DNA from: Eudorina sp. 2006-703-Eu-15
Lineage: Eukaryota > Chlorophyta > Chlorophyceae > Chlamydomonadales > Volvocaceae
Assembly: GCA_003117195.1 (NCBI GenBank)
Contig: BDSI01000013.1
Coordinates: 1,335,146 to 1,399,145, forward strand
DNA length: 64,000 nt
Reading direction: 5' to 3'
In this document: one piece after another, positions 12,485 through 24,900 of the stretch
Position numbering within the stretch: the stretch's first letter is position 1
Layout: each line of letters starts with the position of its first letter
Translations under genes and position numbers: made by a program
Notes under the pieces: generated by a model
What the model was told of the DNA's origin: nothing
What the model saw: the letters and a program-made list of their open reading frames with translations, nothing else
The model's database searches: none

Positions 12485-15400
12485 TTGAACTTGGCTGAAA
12501 TTGTCGTATTTGTCACAGCTTACTACAAAATTCGGTCCAGCCGGCTACATGTGGGTGCGCAGCCTGAAACGGTACTGAGCGTCTTGTGTCGCGAGGTCAA
12601 CAGGCTGAGGCTTTATTCTTTCAAACTTGCCTTTGAATTTATGAATGTAAAACGGCATGCTACCCTTGACTACCGGCGGGCGATTTTTCCGCGGGCCCGC
12701 CGGTCCGGACCCTGCCCGCCAGCGGTTGGCCAAGCCCCAGCTGCCGCCACATCCTGGGAACGTACCCCACAAGCTGCCTGCAATCTCTTTGACGAGCTGG
12801 CAGATGCGCACTGCCCGGTCGCGCGGGTAACCCTCGCGCGCTTCCCTCCAGGTGGCTTCGGCTGGCGGCTGCGGCCCCGCGACGACATCGCCTCCCCGGC
12901 CGAGTCTGCCGCGCATCCAGCCAGCCCTACCGCCTCCCTGGACAATCCCCTTTATGCAGCACTATCCCCCGACCAGACCGCCGTCAACCCAAATGCCACC
13001 ACCTCCCAAACCGAGCGGGAGCCGCCGCGTGCCGACACCGACCACGGCCCATCTGCTGGCTCGAGATCCAGCTCTAGACCCACCTCCCCTGGGGCCGTCT
13101 CCACACGTACAACCAATGTCCACCCGGGGGAAGGTGCTGGCTGCCCCCCCAGCCGCTTGACGCTGCTGAGTGTGCCGCTGCGGCTGTGTCTGAGCCACGA
13201 CATCCCCGGGTGCTGCCCCCCTGCCCTCCACTCGCCCGCCCTCCGGGCCCTGCTGGAGGGCGGCAGTGAGCTGCCCTGGGAGGTCCACCTGGCGGCACTG
13301 CTGATATGGGCCTGTCGCCCGCAAGCAGCCCCGGCTTGTGGGGCACCACAGCCTGAGTATGCGCCAGGTGCCGCTGCGGCAGGTGCTGCTGCTGCTGCTG
13401 CCGCGGGTTCAGCGGCCCGCTCCTCCCCAGCGGCGGTGAATGATTCGAAAGGAGGCGGCGGGGGAGGAGGGGGAGTAGCTGGGGATTGGCGGACCGGCTC
13501 GGCAGGCCGCGTGGCCGGTCTGGGGCGCAGCGCTATTGACGCGGAAGTGCTCGACTTCTGGCGGCGCTACCGGTCGCTGCTGCCGCCCTCCGGGGAGCTC
13601 ACCACGCTGCTGTTCTTCAGCGAGGACGAGCTGGAGCAGCTGCAGGTGGGGGCGGGAGCTGGGGCGGGGCGGGGCGGGGACTTGCACACCACCCACACAG
13701 ACGGCGACAGACCCACATGGGCGGTAGGTCCTGGTCGGCAGGAAACATTGAATCAACATGCCACCGGGATTCTGTACGGCATCCCATGTGACTGACGCCT
13801 GCCGCCCTGCCGTGACGCGGCGCAGGACCCCCCGTTGGCGGCGGAGGCTCGCACCTGGCGGCGCCTGGTGGTGGGGGCGTACGAGCGGTGGATCTCCGGC
13901 TCCGCCTTCCGCCGGGAGGTGGGGCGGCTGGCGCTTGAGGAGTGGCTGTGGGCGGTGGGCTGCGTGGAGAGCCGCGCGTTCGGATTCCGGGTGAGGCCTC
14001 CGCGAGGGGGAGGGAGGAGGGAGGGAGGGAGGAGGGAGGAGGGAGGGAGCGCCGCGCCGGGCGGGGAGGGGTGCGGCAGGAGTGTTTAGGAAAGGAACCC
14101 CCCCGCCCGACCGACCGAGCCCAGGTGTGTGTTTGCGAGGGGGGGGACTGGGGGCGATGAGGGGGCCCCGGGGTGGAGTGGAGCTGGTGGGATGGCGTGC
14201 GATGGGGCAGGCGGTCCGAAGGGCCGGGGGAGATAGATAACTCAGGGGGGTTATTGATGATATGGCGTTGGCGGGGGGAGATCGCCTCCTCGCCCCCCTG
14301 TGTGCTCGGGCGCAGAGCTGCAGAGGTCGGCTGTGACATCCCCCCCTTACCCCCCCCTATCACAACCCACCCGCCCTTCACGCGACCCCCTGCTGTGGGG
14401 TTTCTCCTCCCGCCTCCCGCCTCCCGCCCTGCGACAGGACCCCGCCGACGGCCGCGAGCTCCATGCCTACGTGCCCTTCTTCTGCCTGGCCAACTACCAG
14501 CCAGGGGCACCCACGCTGCACGTGCTCAGGCGCACCCAGGATCCGGATCGGGAACCAGATCTGGATCCGACGCGGATTCTGAACCCGGACGCCGACATGC
14601 GGTGCGCTGCTGGGAGCCGCAATGCCGACGGCCCCGAACATCCCGTCGGAGGCGACACACGATGGGCCGACGACACCGCTGCTGGCAGTGGCAGCAGCGG
14701 AGGCACCAAGTGGGGGCCCACAGCGGATATGATGCTGCTGCTGCCTGAGGGAACGCTGCAGCACCAGCACCCGCAGGAGGAAGAGGAGGAGGAGGGGCGA
14801 TGGGGATCAGAGCAGCCGCCCGGGTCGGGGCCATTGAGTAAAAGGGACCGGGGGAGGCAGGTCTTCATCGACTACGGCAGGAAGGACAACAGGTGCGTTT
14901 CGTATGGTGCAGTGTGTGGTGGTGGTGGTGGTGGTGGTGGTGGTTGGTAGAAAGGACTTTTCGGGGCGCATGGCTGGTCGTGGCGGGGACGAGGCTGACT
15001 GGCTGTACGTTCGTACCAAGGCTACACGTGAGGGGAACAGCTTTGTGTCAGTTCGTACCAGATCCGATGGTAAGCTTGCGCTGGTGATAAGTACAATGTA
15101 CATGTACGAACCTACGGACGGTGGCACCCAACCCTCCCGCCGAACAACTTTCCTGGGCTGGGTGGGGCATTATCGTCGCAGGTCCCTGGTGTTACAGTAC
15201 GGCTTCGTCCTGCACGGCAACCCGTACGACCGTCTCGACTGGGGCGGCATGGCGATCGACTCGTCGTCGCGGATTCGACGCGACTGGGTGTACACCATGG
15301 CCGAGCAGTTAAGTCGTGAGGCTGAGAGGGAGGAAACGGAGGCGCTGACATCGCCGGAGGACTGCGGGCCGCGCTCGTTTGACGTCTCCGGATTGCGGTT

Positions 15401-16282
15401 CGGCCTCCCCGCACCTCCGGCCGCTGAGGTCCGGGGGGAAGCCTTACGAGGCATCGACAGTGGCAGCGACTTCCTCGGCGCATCAGTTGGGCGCCAGGTC
15501 AATCCAGGGCGCGCATCGTTCAAATCGGATCCAGGGTTAGATGGTGAGGGTGAGGGGCCTCCGTGCAACCGCACCGGGTCCGGGTCCGGGTCCAGGGAGG
15601 GCCCCGGGGCCCCGGACTGTCAGGCCGCTGTTGCACGGCGCTTCGGTGGGGCTGCAGCGATGCGGCGCAGGTTCCAAAGTGCGGCTGCCAGCATCGTGGA
15701 GGCTTGCGGCTGGAGGTAGGTGGATGGTGGGTGTCCGTGTCCGTGTGTGCGTGTGTGTGAAGGGGGGCCCACTTGTGTGCGGTCCGGAGTACGGCAGCGC
15801 GAGCACACGCCTGCACCCTGCACGACGTTGGGCGGAGAGGGCTGCCTCACAAGCTGTGGTGTCGCCCTCGGGGGTTACGGTTACGGTTATGGTTACGAGG
15901 CTATAGCACCCGCCGTACATTAGAGATGAGAGACTCTGCTACCCTTTGTCCTTTTGGTCTTTTTGTGCGCCCTTTGACGGATGACCGTTGTGGGGGAACA
16001 CATGTTTATAACCGTAAGGCCTGTACAACATGTAACAACCAATCAACCAACCACCGTACACCTGAACGGCTGCAACGGCCCGTGGGTCCCCTGGTGAAAG
16101 TGCCTGCCATGCCTGGCACCTCCCTCCCAGGAACCTCAGAGAGCGGCGCCTGGTTTCGGAGCAGTCAGAGCAGCGGTCGCTGGCGGCCCTGACGCAGTGG
16201 GTGGAGGACCAGTTGTACGCCTTCCCCACCACGGCGGGACAGGACGCCCAGCGACTGGGCGAATGGGCAGCAGCAGCAGCAC

Positions 16283-16319
<37 letters not shown>

Positions 16320-16620
16320 CGGCGCCGGTCAAGCTAATGGGGCAAGCGCTGCTGCAGGGGGGTCGGCATATTATGCAGATGCGAGTGTTATTGCGTCGTG
16401 TGGCTGTAGCGGCGGTGAAGCCGGGGTGGATGCGCTGAAATCTGCTGCTGCGCAAGCCGCCGCCGTCGTCGCCGTGCGCCCCACCTCGACGTCGCGTCTG
16501 CGGCTGGCCATGGAGTATCGTTTGGAGCGCAAGCTGTTCTTGATGGCAGCTCTGGAGCTGCTGTGCAGACTGCGACTGCAAGTTGGGACGCATGCAAGTG
16601 CGGTTAGGACCACTGATTAA
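12485..16620 (+). CDS. SET-domain protein lysine methyltransferase (Rubisco-LSMT/SETD-like)
   Basis: Five exons in phase: 12485(?)-13645, 13826-13990, 14438-14892, 15182-15715, 16131-16620; 934 residues if the first ATG is used. The split SET domain is recognisable: GGFGWRLRPRDDI near residue 123, LLSVPLRLCLS near 228, then the core FIDYG (about 584-588) followed by LQYGFVLHGNPYDRL. This order is that of Rubisco LSMT, SETD3 and SETD6 enzymes, which methylate lysine (or histidine) side chains using S-adenosylmethionine. The C-terminal helix block near YRLERKLFLMAALELLCRL fits the substrate-binding domain. Long Ser/Pro/Gly and poly-Ala insertions make it about twice the usual size. The start is uncertain: an acceptor-like CCCTCCAG ends at 12851, so the coding exon could begin there. 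The substrate cannot be predicted. Confidence 0.75.
16267..16318 (+). repeat. CAG/CCAG trinucleotide tract in the last SET-gene exon
   Basis: Near-pure run of AGC triplets interrupted by CACC units, read in the alanine frame, giving an Ala/Pro tract. Such exonic tracts are length-variable between strains. Confidence 0.85.
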
Positions 16621-17238
16621 GGAGTGATGAGCTGTTCTCCAGGCTCGGCTTGACCAGGCAGTCTGGTTCCTTGTTGATGCAGTGCTGGTGCGTTGATGAC
16701 GTCGCGAGGACAGACAGCTTGTCACTGCGGCTCGGTGTGGTTGACATGAGGCTCGGCGGTGCGGGCTGTCCAAGTCCGTTACCCTGTCCCTGCGAAGTGA
16801 TGATGTGAATGTCATCACAAGGTGCGTCGCAGATCCAGAGGACGCGCAGATAAACTGGACCCATTCCGATTACGCCACGCAGTCAGGGACGTCCAGCAGT
16901 GAAAGGTCGTACGACACGTTTATCGGTTGGTTTGTTCCTGATTAAAGGCAATCTTGTGAGCCCTCAGAAGTATTAAAATATTGCAGCAGCGACCAGGTCA
17001 TTTCAGCCATCGTCTTCTAGACCCAATTATTACGCTCGAACCTACGAACTGATATGCATGGGCTCGGTCCATTTGTTGGTAGGTTGATTCGGACCACCAT
17101 ACAAGATTGGGATGAATGGGGATAGGGGAGGTGTTGCGCGGTGTCGTGGAATTTCCAACCGTTGCCCCCAAACGGCGTTCCGACCACAGGGAAGGTTGAT
17201 GGACTGTTTTCTTTCCGCAGATTCGTCGCTATTGAAGT
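16621..17238. other. intergenic, no gene seen
   Basis: Holds the 3' UTR of the SET gene and the promoter of the small membrane protein gene. No TGTAA signal was found close to the SET stop. An AT-rich patch lies at 16940-16985. Confidence 0.45.
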
Positions 17239-17583
17239 ATGTCGCAAAAGGAGCTCGGGACTGACGACGCAGACTCACATCGACGCACCGTAGCGTGGAT
17301 CGCACTGTTACTGGTTGCCGGCTACTTGTTCGGAAAGGTACTGACGTTCTACGTCGGTTACCGTTTCTTCCGGTTCTTGTGGAGACGGTTTCGTTGCCGT
17401 ACGGCAGCATGCCCGAATGAGGACACCGTTCCACTGCTTGCGGCCGAGTGCGATGGTGACCAAGATGGCGATGTTGAGTCCATTCGCGGAGTACGATGCG
17501 AGATTCGTGTCAACGGTGACAACGTGACGCTGACAATCAACGACGCTGCCATCGGCGGTGAAGCGGATGAGCGGGAGGAGTAA
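17239..17583 (+). CDS. small single-helix membrane protein, hypothetical
   Basis: A single-exon ORF of 114 residues. Residues 18-48 form one hydrophobic helix (IALLLVAGYLFGKVLTFYVG), directly followed by a basic patch (WRRFRCR). This predicts a type II or tail-free anchor with the acidic N terminus outside the cytosol or matrix. The C-terminal half is hydrophilic and acidic, with a beta-like stretch CEIRVNGDNVTLTIND. A TGTAA signal lies 371 bp after the stop, and no other gene explains that signal, which supports a transcribed unit. No family recognised. It could still be a chance ORF or the last exon of a longer gene. Confidence 0.45.
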   Translation: MSQKELGTDDADSHRRTVAWIALLLVAGYLFGKVLTFYVGYRFFRFLWRRFRCRTAACPNEDTVPLLAAECDGDQDGDVESIRGVRCEIRVNGDNVTLTINDAAIGGEADEREE

Positions 17584-18368
17584 CAACGCTGACTGCCGTC
17601 ACCATCATACCAAGCGTCCTGGTTGCCTGATTGGGAACTGTTGCGAAGAATAAGGTGCCTGTGATTGCCGTGGGTGGAAGAGTTGTGCCGTTGTTGTACC
17701 AACGGCGGCTGTATCGGGTTCATTATTGACGCCGCCGTTGGGCGTGCTTGCATGTTATGCAGGGTTGATACCCACAGAAGTGATGCAGTTGCTTGTCCCC
17801 AAGTCCGTTGTCTGGTTTCGGTCCTTAATGCCCATATGCACGGCATCCCGATTTCAAGCTCGCCCGATGAGCACAACCATGCGGACAACGTCTCATGCAA
17901 ACCTCCTGTGCTCCGCACTGCATCACCCTACCTGGCGCAAGCCTACCAACTTTTGTAAACGGCCCACACCCTGGCGGGTGCCGAGCGGGGACCATCGCAC
18001 AGTGCCTGATCCCGCCATCCGGGGGCAGGGCATACGAGGCAGACACATCCACACAGATTATCAGTTTGCGGGTCCAATGAAGAGGCGAGGACTTAGCCCG
18101 CATCCGATATGACCTAGGCTGAGTAAGGGCTCGTGGTACATGGCGTTCGCAGCAGCGCAGCGAAGACGGAGTGACCCTCAACAACAGTGGACGAAAAATT
18201 GGTTCCTCCCAACGATTGTTCCCGAGTGCATTGTTCAGCTCAACTCCTGCAGCCATCGATGGCACACCCCGTTCCTACGCACGTCATTCACAACTCCTTT
18301 CGTGACGCAATAGCCCTACCCTCGCACGCCCGTCGGAACGCGTCGGGCGACATGGAGCCCCATCACGC
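17584..18368. other. convergent intergenic region
   Basis: Lies between the plus-strand small ORF and minus-strand CDC45, so it should contain both 3' UTRs. No coding signal seen. Confidence 0.45.
17954..17958 (+). terminator. poly(A) signal TGTAA
   Basis: TGTAA within TTTTGTAAAC, 371 bp after the small membrane protein stop. By position it would serve that gene or, less likely, the SET gene. Confidence 0.4.
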
Positions 18369-21300
18369 TCATTCTTGCGCCGCCTGCGCCTGCATCGCGG
18401 CCGCGCGGTAGTCGCCCACGACGTCCTGCAGCTTGCTGAGAAACGCGGTCACGTCTTCCTTCCGGATGTGGTACGTGGCGTTCTCGAAGGCGCTCTTGAG
18501 CGGGACGATGTTGAGCGCGCTCGCCGTCTCAATGAAGGGCCGCGCGAATGGGTTGTTCTGCAAGAATGCCATGGACAGCGTGAACGGTCGTTAACGAATT
18601 GGGTAATGTGAATCCCCAAACATCATTCATCGATACAGCTGGTCGCGTTGGGAAGAGCACAAGCATGCCCCGCAGATAATCCATCAAGCGAGTAACCCAC
18701 CTGCAGGCGGTTGCCCGCGATGTGCTTGGCGTGCACGGACACCAGGCAGCACAAGCCGCGCTCGTCGGGCGCACCGGCGATCACCATGGGGCGCCGGGCG
18801 TCGCTGGAGCTGTACCGGCAGCTAGTTGCGTCCCGGAGGAAAAGCGCCATGTACTGCATGGGCGGAACACATAAGGCCTTCCTGTCAGACGTTGTGCCAA
18901 CGAAGTTGGTAGTCGAGAGCAAACAGCGGGTGCCATTAAAGCCATCGCAACACCGTTGCAAGTAGTACCTTCAGCACGGTCGGGTGCTTGAAGCGCGGGT
19001 TCGCGAGCGCGTTGCTGTCCGCCACATTCACCCAGCGGTAGTCGGCAGACCGGCCGCCCTTAACCTTGCCGGCCGTAATCATCAACCCGCACTCACTGCG
19101 AGGGCGGCGGGAGGGAGCTGCAGAGATGAACGGTCATGGCAAAACATGCTTCCGCCTACATTCATGGTGACAGCCAAAAATCCCTGCCTTGGCGTGAAGT
19201 GTGTGGCACATACCCACAAACCGGTAGTCAGTAGCGTGCGCCCCAACCCCTGATACATGCAGCTACAAAGGCAGCCACCATCGTCCCCACCGGCGAAGAT
19301 TCTCAACCCGGTTACTCACTGCACCACGTCCTGGCACATTTGCTTCGCCAGCTCCACGCCGTGCTCGACGATATGAAGGTTGCGCTGCACGTGAAGAGCG
19401 CTCTGGGCGTTGCTGCGAGCACACAACAGCAAGACGTAATCCGAGGGATTGCACCCACATATCTGTTTTGACCCACATGTAAAACCATCCAAAAACAGCA
19501 TGACCGAGGAACAAGATAATACCACTATCTCAACGGCAACTTACTTGAACGCCGCACGCTGTGACTCCGGATTGCCAGGCTCAGCCTCCGTCAACAACCC
19601 CAACAGCGCGAAGACCATGTCGGACGCGCCCACCTCCTCGTGCTTGTACAGCAGGCGGAAACTGTTGAAGTGCAGCGAGTCCCAGGCCAGCATGTGCTGC
19701 GGCGCGAAGCGGGGCAGCTGGCTGCGCAGCTGTCCGTTGTAAACCTCGCGCAGCCCCTCTGCCAACGCGGGGCACACAGACCGCACGAATGCGATGGGCA
19801 GGGGGGCAATGATGAGCTGCCGCGAGTTTTTTATGGAGGCGGCACATTGCTCACAATCCATCGTACCCAGACGCAGACTTCTGAAGCCCTATCGGCAACA
19901 TCACCCGCATGGCCGCGTTGGTTCGTATGAAGTGCCGCTAGGATGACCCAATTGAACCAATTGAAAACCGCCGCGTACTCACTGTACGCTGTGCTGGCGT
20001 GCTTCAGCGGGATGCACATGTACGTAAGTAAGCTCCGGAGGTTGTCCAGGCCTTTTTGCCGCCACGTCTGAAGCCTTGCCGCGACATAGCCTGTGTACCT
20101 GCCAAGGTCACAAGGCGGTTGTAATTTCAGGTCAGTTAAGCTTCTCGTTACCCAGCAACCTACGCCTGCAGCTCAAGGTGCGCAGGCATGAATAGAAACA
20201 CGTCAGCCGCATGTGCAACATCAGTAGATGCTCACGCGACGGCCTCCGCTTACCGTAGGCTATCCTCAATCGTCCAGTACCGCAGCAGCGTCAGCCGCAG
20301 ATCTTCACACGCCTCCACTTGCACCTTGTGCCGCGGCATGGATAGTAGGCTGCCGTCCTGTGACAGGCCACAGTGATGCATGCACCCGTCTGCATTGATC
20401 TGGGATCTGCTAACCAAGCTGCTGACCTACAGGCTCCATTCGGCAACAGCCTTTCACGACCGGAAGCCAAAGCCGGCGACTGCACGAAGGCATTCCCGAG
20501 TCAGCCCTATCTCAGGCATAATCCCACGCACATTCCTGCGACACCCGGTCGGGACACGGGTCCACCTTGTGACGGTTACCATTACATACCTGCAAGTCGT
20601 CATCTAAGCCGTCGTCTTGCTGGTGTTTAACGTGCCCAGCGAGCTTATCTCGCCACGAGTTGTACTGCTGCTTGCTAATCTGCTGGAACAGCAACTGCTC
20701 CGTGAGCGCAACGATGGCGCACCTATTCGAGATACGAGAAAACGGGGAAACATACGTATGCATTGAGCCTTCAGTTGGCGCCTGCTGTCATGATGCAATT
20801 ACCCTGCTTACCAGACATGGAAGTTATCATCCTGCTGCAACTCGTGGCACAATCCGAACAACAGCAGCGAAGACGGCTTTCCATATCCGTTTTGATCGCT
20901 GTAGTATGCGTCAACCTCCTCGGCGCGCTTCCGTTTCGTGGCGGCGTCCTCAGCGCGTGCTGCAGGGCCGCGCTTTGGCGGCGAAACATCATCATCGTGC
21001 TCACGCCGCCGTTTACGCCCTCGCCCGACAACTGCACCCTCCAGCTCCTCCTGCGCATCGTCCTCATCAAGATCGGAGTCGTCCGACCCGCTCAACGAGT
21101 CCTCCGAGTCCGCAACTGCGAGGAAGGTTTGGTACGGTAAACATTGACAGCATCATTTGCCTCAGCGTGGTTGACTATCTGCCTCACGCGGCCTGGCAGG
21201 CAGCGGCGCGTGGGCACGACGCGAGTCACATGATGCTGTCATCCGCCAGGGGCAGCTATTATGTTGGCGGGAACACACCCATACGCGCACCTTCGTTGTC

Positions 21301-21974
21301 CAATTGCTGGTCGTAGGCAGGGACAGCCGATTTGGGAACTGGGTCGTCCTCATCAACAAGCACAAGTGTGTCCATGTCGTCATCGTTATTGTGCCCATGC
21401 CACACAGGCCTATGGTGGTCCATGATAACGATCCGCACATTGCTGGGGAGGTTACACAGGCTGCGTACGTCCTCAGTTGCGCCGCAATTCAGCAAGAGCA
21501 CTGTCTTCACCTCCTGCACGGCATATGGACGTCGTGACGTTTACTGGAAAGAGCCTTAGAACGCTTCCCCTCCTGCGCTGGTGCTGAACTCGCACCTGTG
21601 CGTCGCTGAGAGGTGCACAGTGCTCGCGAACCTCCTCGTAACACGCGACTGGGATGAGCGAGAAGTGGATGCCCTCACGGTTGAAGAGGTTCTGCGTGGT
21701 GGTGCCGCAACACAGTTGGCGCTGAATTGGGTACCAACATCGTTCCGATCTTGCAGAACGTGTGTCTGAGCCATTAATATGTAGCATTCGAGCGTTTCTT
21801 GCCCGCACATCGCCCCCGAGCTGGCGAATGCCTTACCAGGAGCAACTGCGACGCACAGACGGAGTCCGCGTCCAGGCATGCCGCCAAGCAAAGGACGCTC
21901 TGATCCTCACTGCCATTGGAATCCTTTTTGATTGCGGCATAAACCTGCTGCAGGTGCTGTCCCGGAACAATCAT
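18369..21974 (-). CDS. CDC45: CDC45 replication factor
   Basis: Twelve exons on the minus strand, total 1890 nt, 629 residues: 21837-21974, 21596-21691, 21291-21513, 20812-21115, 20590-20722, 20254-20357, 19983-20098, 19545-19758, 19320-19412, 18969-19095, 18701-18853, 18369-18557. CDC45 joins MCM2-7 and GINS to form the CMG replicative helicase in the nucleus. Family hallmarks: the DHH-like N terminus (VLCLAACLDADSVCASQLL, LLLNCGATEDV, IVIMDHHRPV), an acidic Asp/Glu-rich stretch followed by a basic GRGRKRRRE segment (exon 4), LLRYWTIEDSLR, GASDMVFALLGLL, HGVELAKQM and the C-terminal NNPFARPF block. Phase is consistent everywhere. For exon 8 a nearer-looking acceptor at 19816 breaks phase, so 19758 was preferred. 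Human CDC45 is 566 residues; the excess is mostly in the disordered centre. Confidence 0.93.
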
Positions 21975-24900
21975 TGCGCCTGAGGTGAGGGGACAGGCCT
22001 CCACCCACACAGCGCATCCACGTCTTAGGACTCCATGTTGACGAGCGCAGATGTTGCTGGTAGGTGTTTTGTAAAGAAATACCCTGCCTCAACTGCACAC
22101 GACTGCAGCTGCGCCTTGACCAAGGATTGTAACAGTAACAGATAATTTGAGCTTATCTTTTATGTATGTTGATAAAAAATTAACCTCTCAAGCGAAGAAC
22201 GAATCAAAAAAGCTTTTGCTGCACCCTCGTTTCAGGGAAGCGTATTACATGCCATGCGTGAGTGTATATTTAATAGTTCATGCAGTGGAGGACAGAAATC
22301 ATTTCTTCGCTCTGAGGCATTCGTTTGCGCCCATGGCCAAAGGCCAACTTGAATTGCCGCCGTACACGGATTCGGTCGCACGTTCATAACCCTGGGCTAC
22401 CAACATTCGACATTTGGTTTTCAGTTGTGGTGAACGAGCAATGCGATCTTTATGAGCGTGTGTTCTCATGCGTTTGTTCGTGATGAATGAGGAAATGTAC
22501 AGCCTTTTGTACGTTAGCGCCCCGTCACGCATTGTGGCGCAAAAAGCCCCCAAACTGACTTATAGCCTATGCGCATGTTCATGGCCCTTACGTCCCAACA
22601 ACTTCCTTTTGTTTGTCATACCTCAGCAACGGCAGATTACGAGTCCACGTTCCATCAAAACGCTATGGGCGCCGCTGATTTGTACCTGCATCATCTGTCA
22701 TATGCCTGTATGCTCTCGGGGAAGAACACCTGGCCAGAGGGGCAGCTCCGTGTTGGAAGGCTGAGCGGCCGTGCATGTGCCTTCGCGGTTGCAAACGCAA
22801 TACCAATCAGATGCCTTGGGCCAGATTGTGGGCTCACATACATAGAGGTGCGTGCCAAGCACCATGACAGAGAGGGATGCTGCCGAAAGGTTGGGGGCGG
22901 TGCCCGTTGACAGCAACGGGAACCACCCCGGTCTCCAGGCGGCATGCCTCGTTTGGCTTGCCTCACGGAGCCATGTTAACTGGAGCATTCTTACAGTAGG
23001 CTTATGATGGCGAGTGGAACATCTCGTCCCCACGCATCCCCGAGCTCCTGTCACCCCCAGGTGTATTAATGCGTGCATCCTGCCAAATCCTGCATCTTCG
23101 CCCCAGCGCACCAAGCACCTGTCATCCCTATATGTCTCCACTTTGATGCCCGCCCATGAGAACTCAAGTGCAGCCGCCATCATAGGGATGACCCATGGAA
23201 TGGCCCTGAATGACCGAACATGCCATCGTGTGTGTGGGGAGTCCCGCGGCATGAGGATTCCGGACATGTCTGGTCTGAGGTTGGCTGTGAGTTGTAACGG
23301 ACTTTATCTGGCAGCTCACTTGCACGTGTGTCACCTGCAGTGCAGTGCGTCTGTGCGCTGTTGGAGGAGAGCTCGGGTGTGTCGATGATACAACGGACCC
23401 AAAAAGTGTTTACGAGGAAAGGCCCCAACGGGCCGAGGTGCCTCACACCTCAACGTTGTACAAAAGCAAGGGGGCCCAGCACTGCCATGTATGGCAAACA
23501 CCAGCCAAGCAACGATTGTAGGTAGTAATCGTTACAAGGTGGATCAGCGTCCCGAGTGGGTGTTCCAACGGGCCGAGATAGCTCGTCGGCGCCTCATCTC
23601 ATCAACCCCTGCCAAGGACTGCGCACCTATCCTCCATCACCCGCGGGGGGTTCATGCAGCCATACCGGGCAACACACCAGGTTACCAGCGTGCGAGGATT
23701 GCCTCCCCTGGAAACCACGCCAGACCCGCCGAATCACATGGCGGGGAGGGAGCCGGGATTCGAGGTGATGAAGTCAGTAATGAAACTGCAGGGCAACTCG
23801 CCAACTTGCTGCGGGAATGCAATGCGCACTGGATGGCTCTGGTCATGATCGGCGGTACCCGGGAGAGGGATCGTCGACTGGCGACGAGCTCTTTCTTATG
23901 CCGTGCCGTATCCCTTGGCCCAACACCCACAAGGCTTAATCTCGTGTGGAAATATGTCTCGTCGCTGCTGCGGTGCGCCGAGCCAGCGCGTGGGTGTGAC
24001 GCCGTCTCCTGCGCTGCATGGCCGCCAAGTACCGTATCGTCAACCTGGGGTACACGGCACAAGTGCGCGCGCCGCCTCAAAAGGACCTTGTGAGGTCCTC
24101 GTCTGAACGTTACAAGCCAGCATAGTGCGTACTTGCGCGAGAAGCACCATGCCACGGGGCCCACCCAGGTGTTCATCTACCAATCCGTACCTCAACTCAA
24201 CCACGCAATCGACCGGACAATCACACCATGCGCACCGCTGCCTAGTCCGGCTATGCAGCGGACGTCACGTGGAGCCGACGGCCTTTCGCCGGGGCCCCCT
24301 GCTGGGGTGCTGTGGACCACAGATGCGCGGCCAGATGCTCATGCACGTCACAACTGGCGGAAACCACCACTTGTAGGGATGTCAATAGTCGTCGCGGTCG
24401 CACGTGCGGCTCTCTCATACCAAGCCCAGTCAGTCACGGATTCTCGTCCAGCCGTAGGACGAAAGCGCAATTGTTACCCTGGACACAAACTGCTGGACGC
24501 GCCTGCACAACTTACTTTACGAAATCCGGGTGTAGGCTACCAGCCGCAAGCTCTTTACCTAGAGCGCAACACAATCCAACGAACTTTGTGGCGGTCCTTC
24601 CGAATCCTCAAGCCTGGATAAGCGAAGGAGTGCCCGTGCTCCCTCGTGCGGACTCACCGCGAGATCGTCTCCATCTTCTTCTCCGGGTTCCTGACCAGGC
24701 TGATCCATCCCTGGTGAGCTCCGCCACCTCCTGACCCCCTGCGCCCCGCCGCCGCCTTTCCTCTCCCCGGCCCCTCCGCCGCCGCCGCCTCGCTCCAACC
24801 CCTACCTCCTCCCCGCTCCATTTCTGCCGCCTCGTACACATGGCTTTCTCTTTCCATTGCTCCACCGTTCATCTGCACCCCGCCTCTCCTGTCTAGCCGC

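Noticed and set aside
19759..19816. Extra 58 nt at the start of CDC45 exon 8
   Set aside because: The acceptor at 19816 is incompatible in phase with the upstream donor at 19983; the inner acceptor fits.
23390..23475. Possible repeat shared with 32130-32200 (both translate to GPR-LT-QRCT)
   Set aside because: Similarity is only about eight codons and the second site overlaps the kinase transmembrane-exon end; not convincing as a repeat family.
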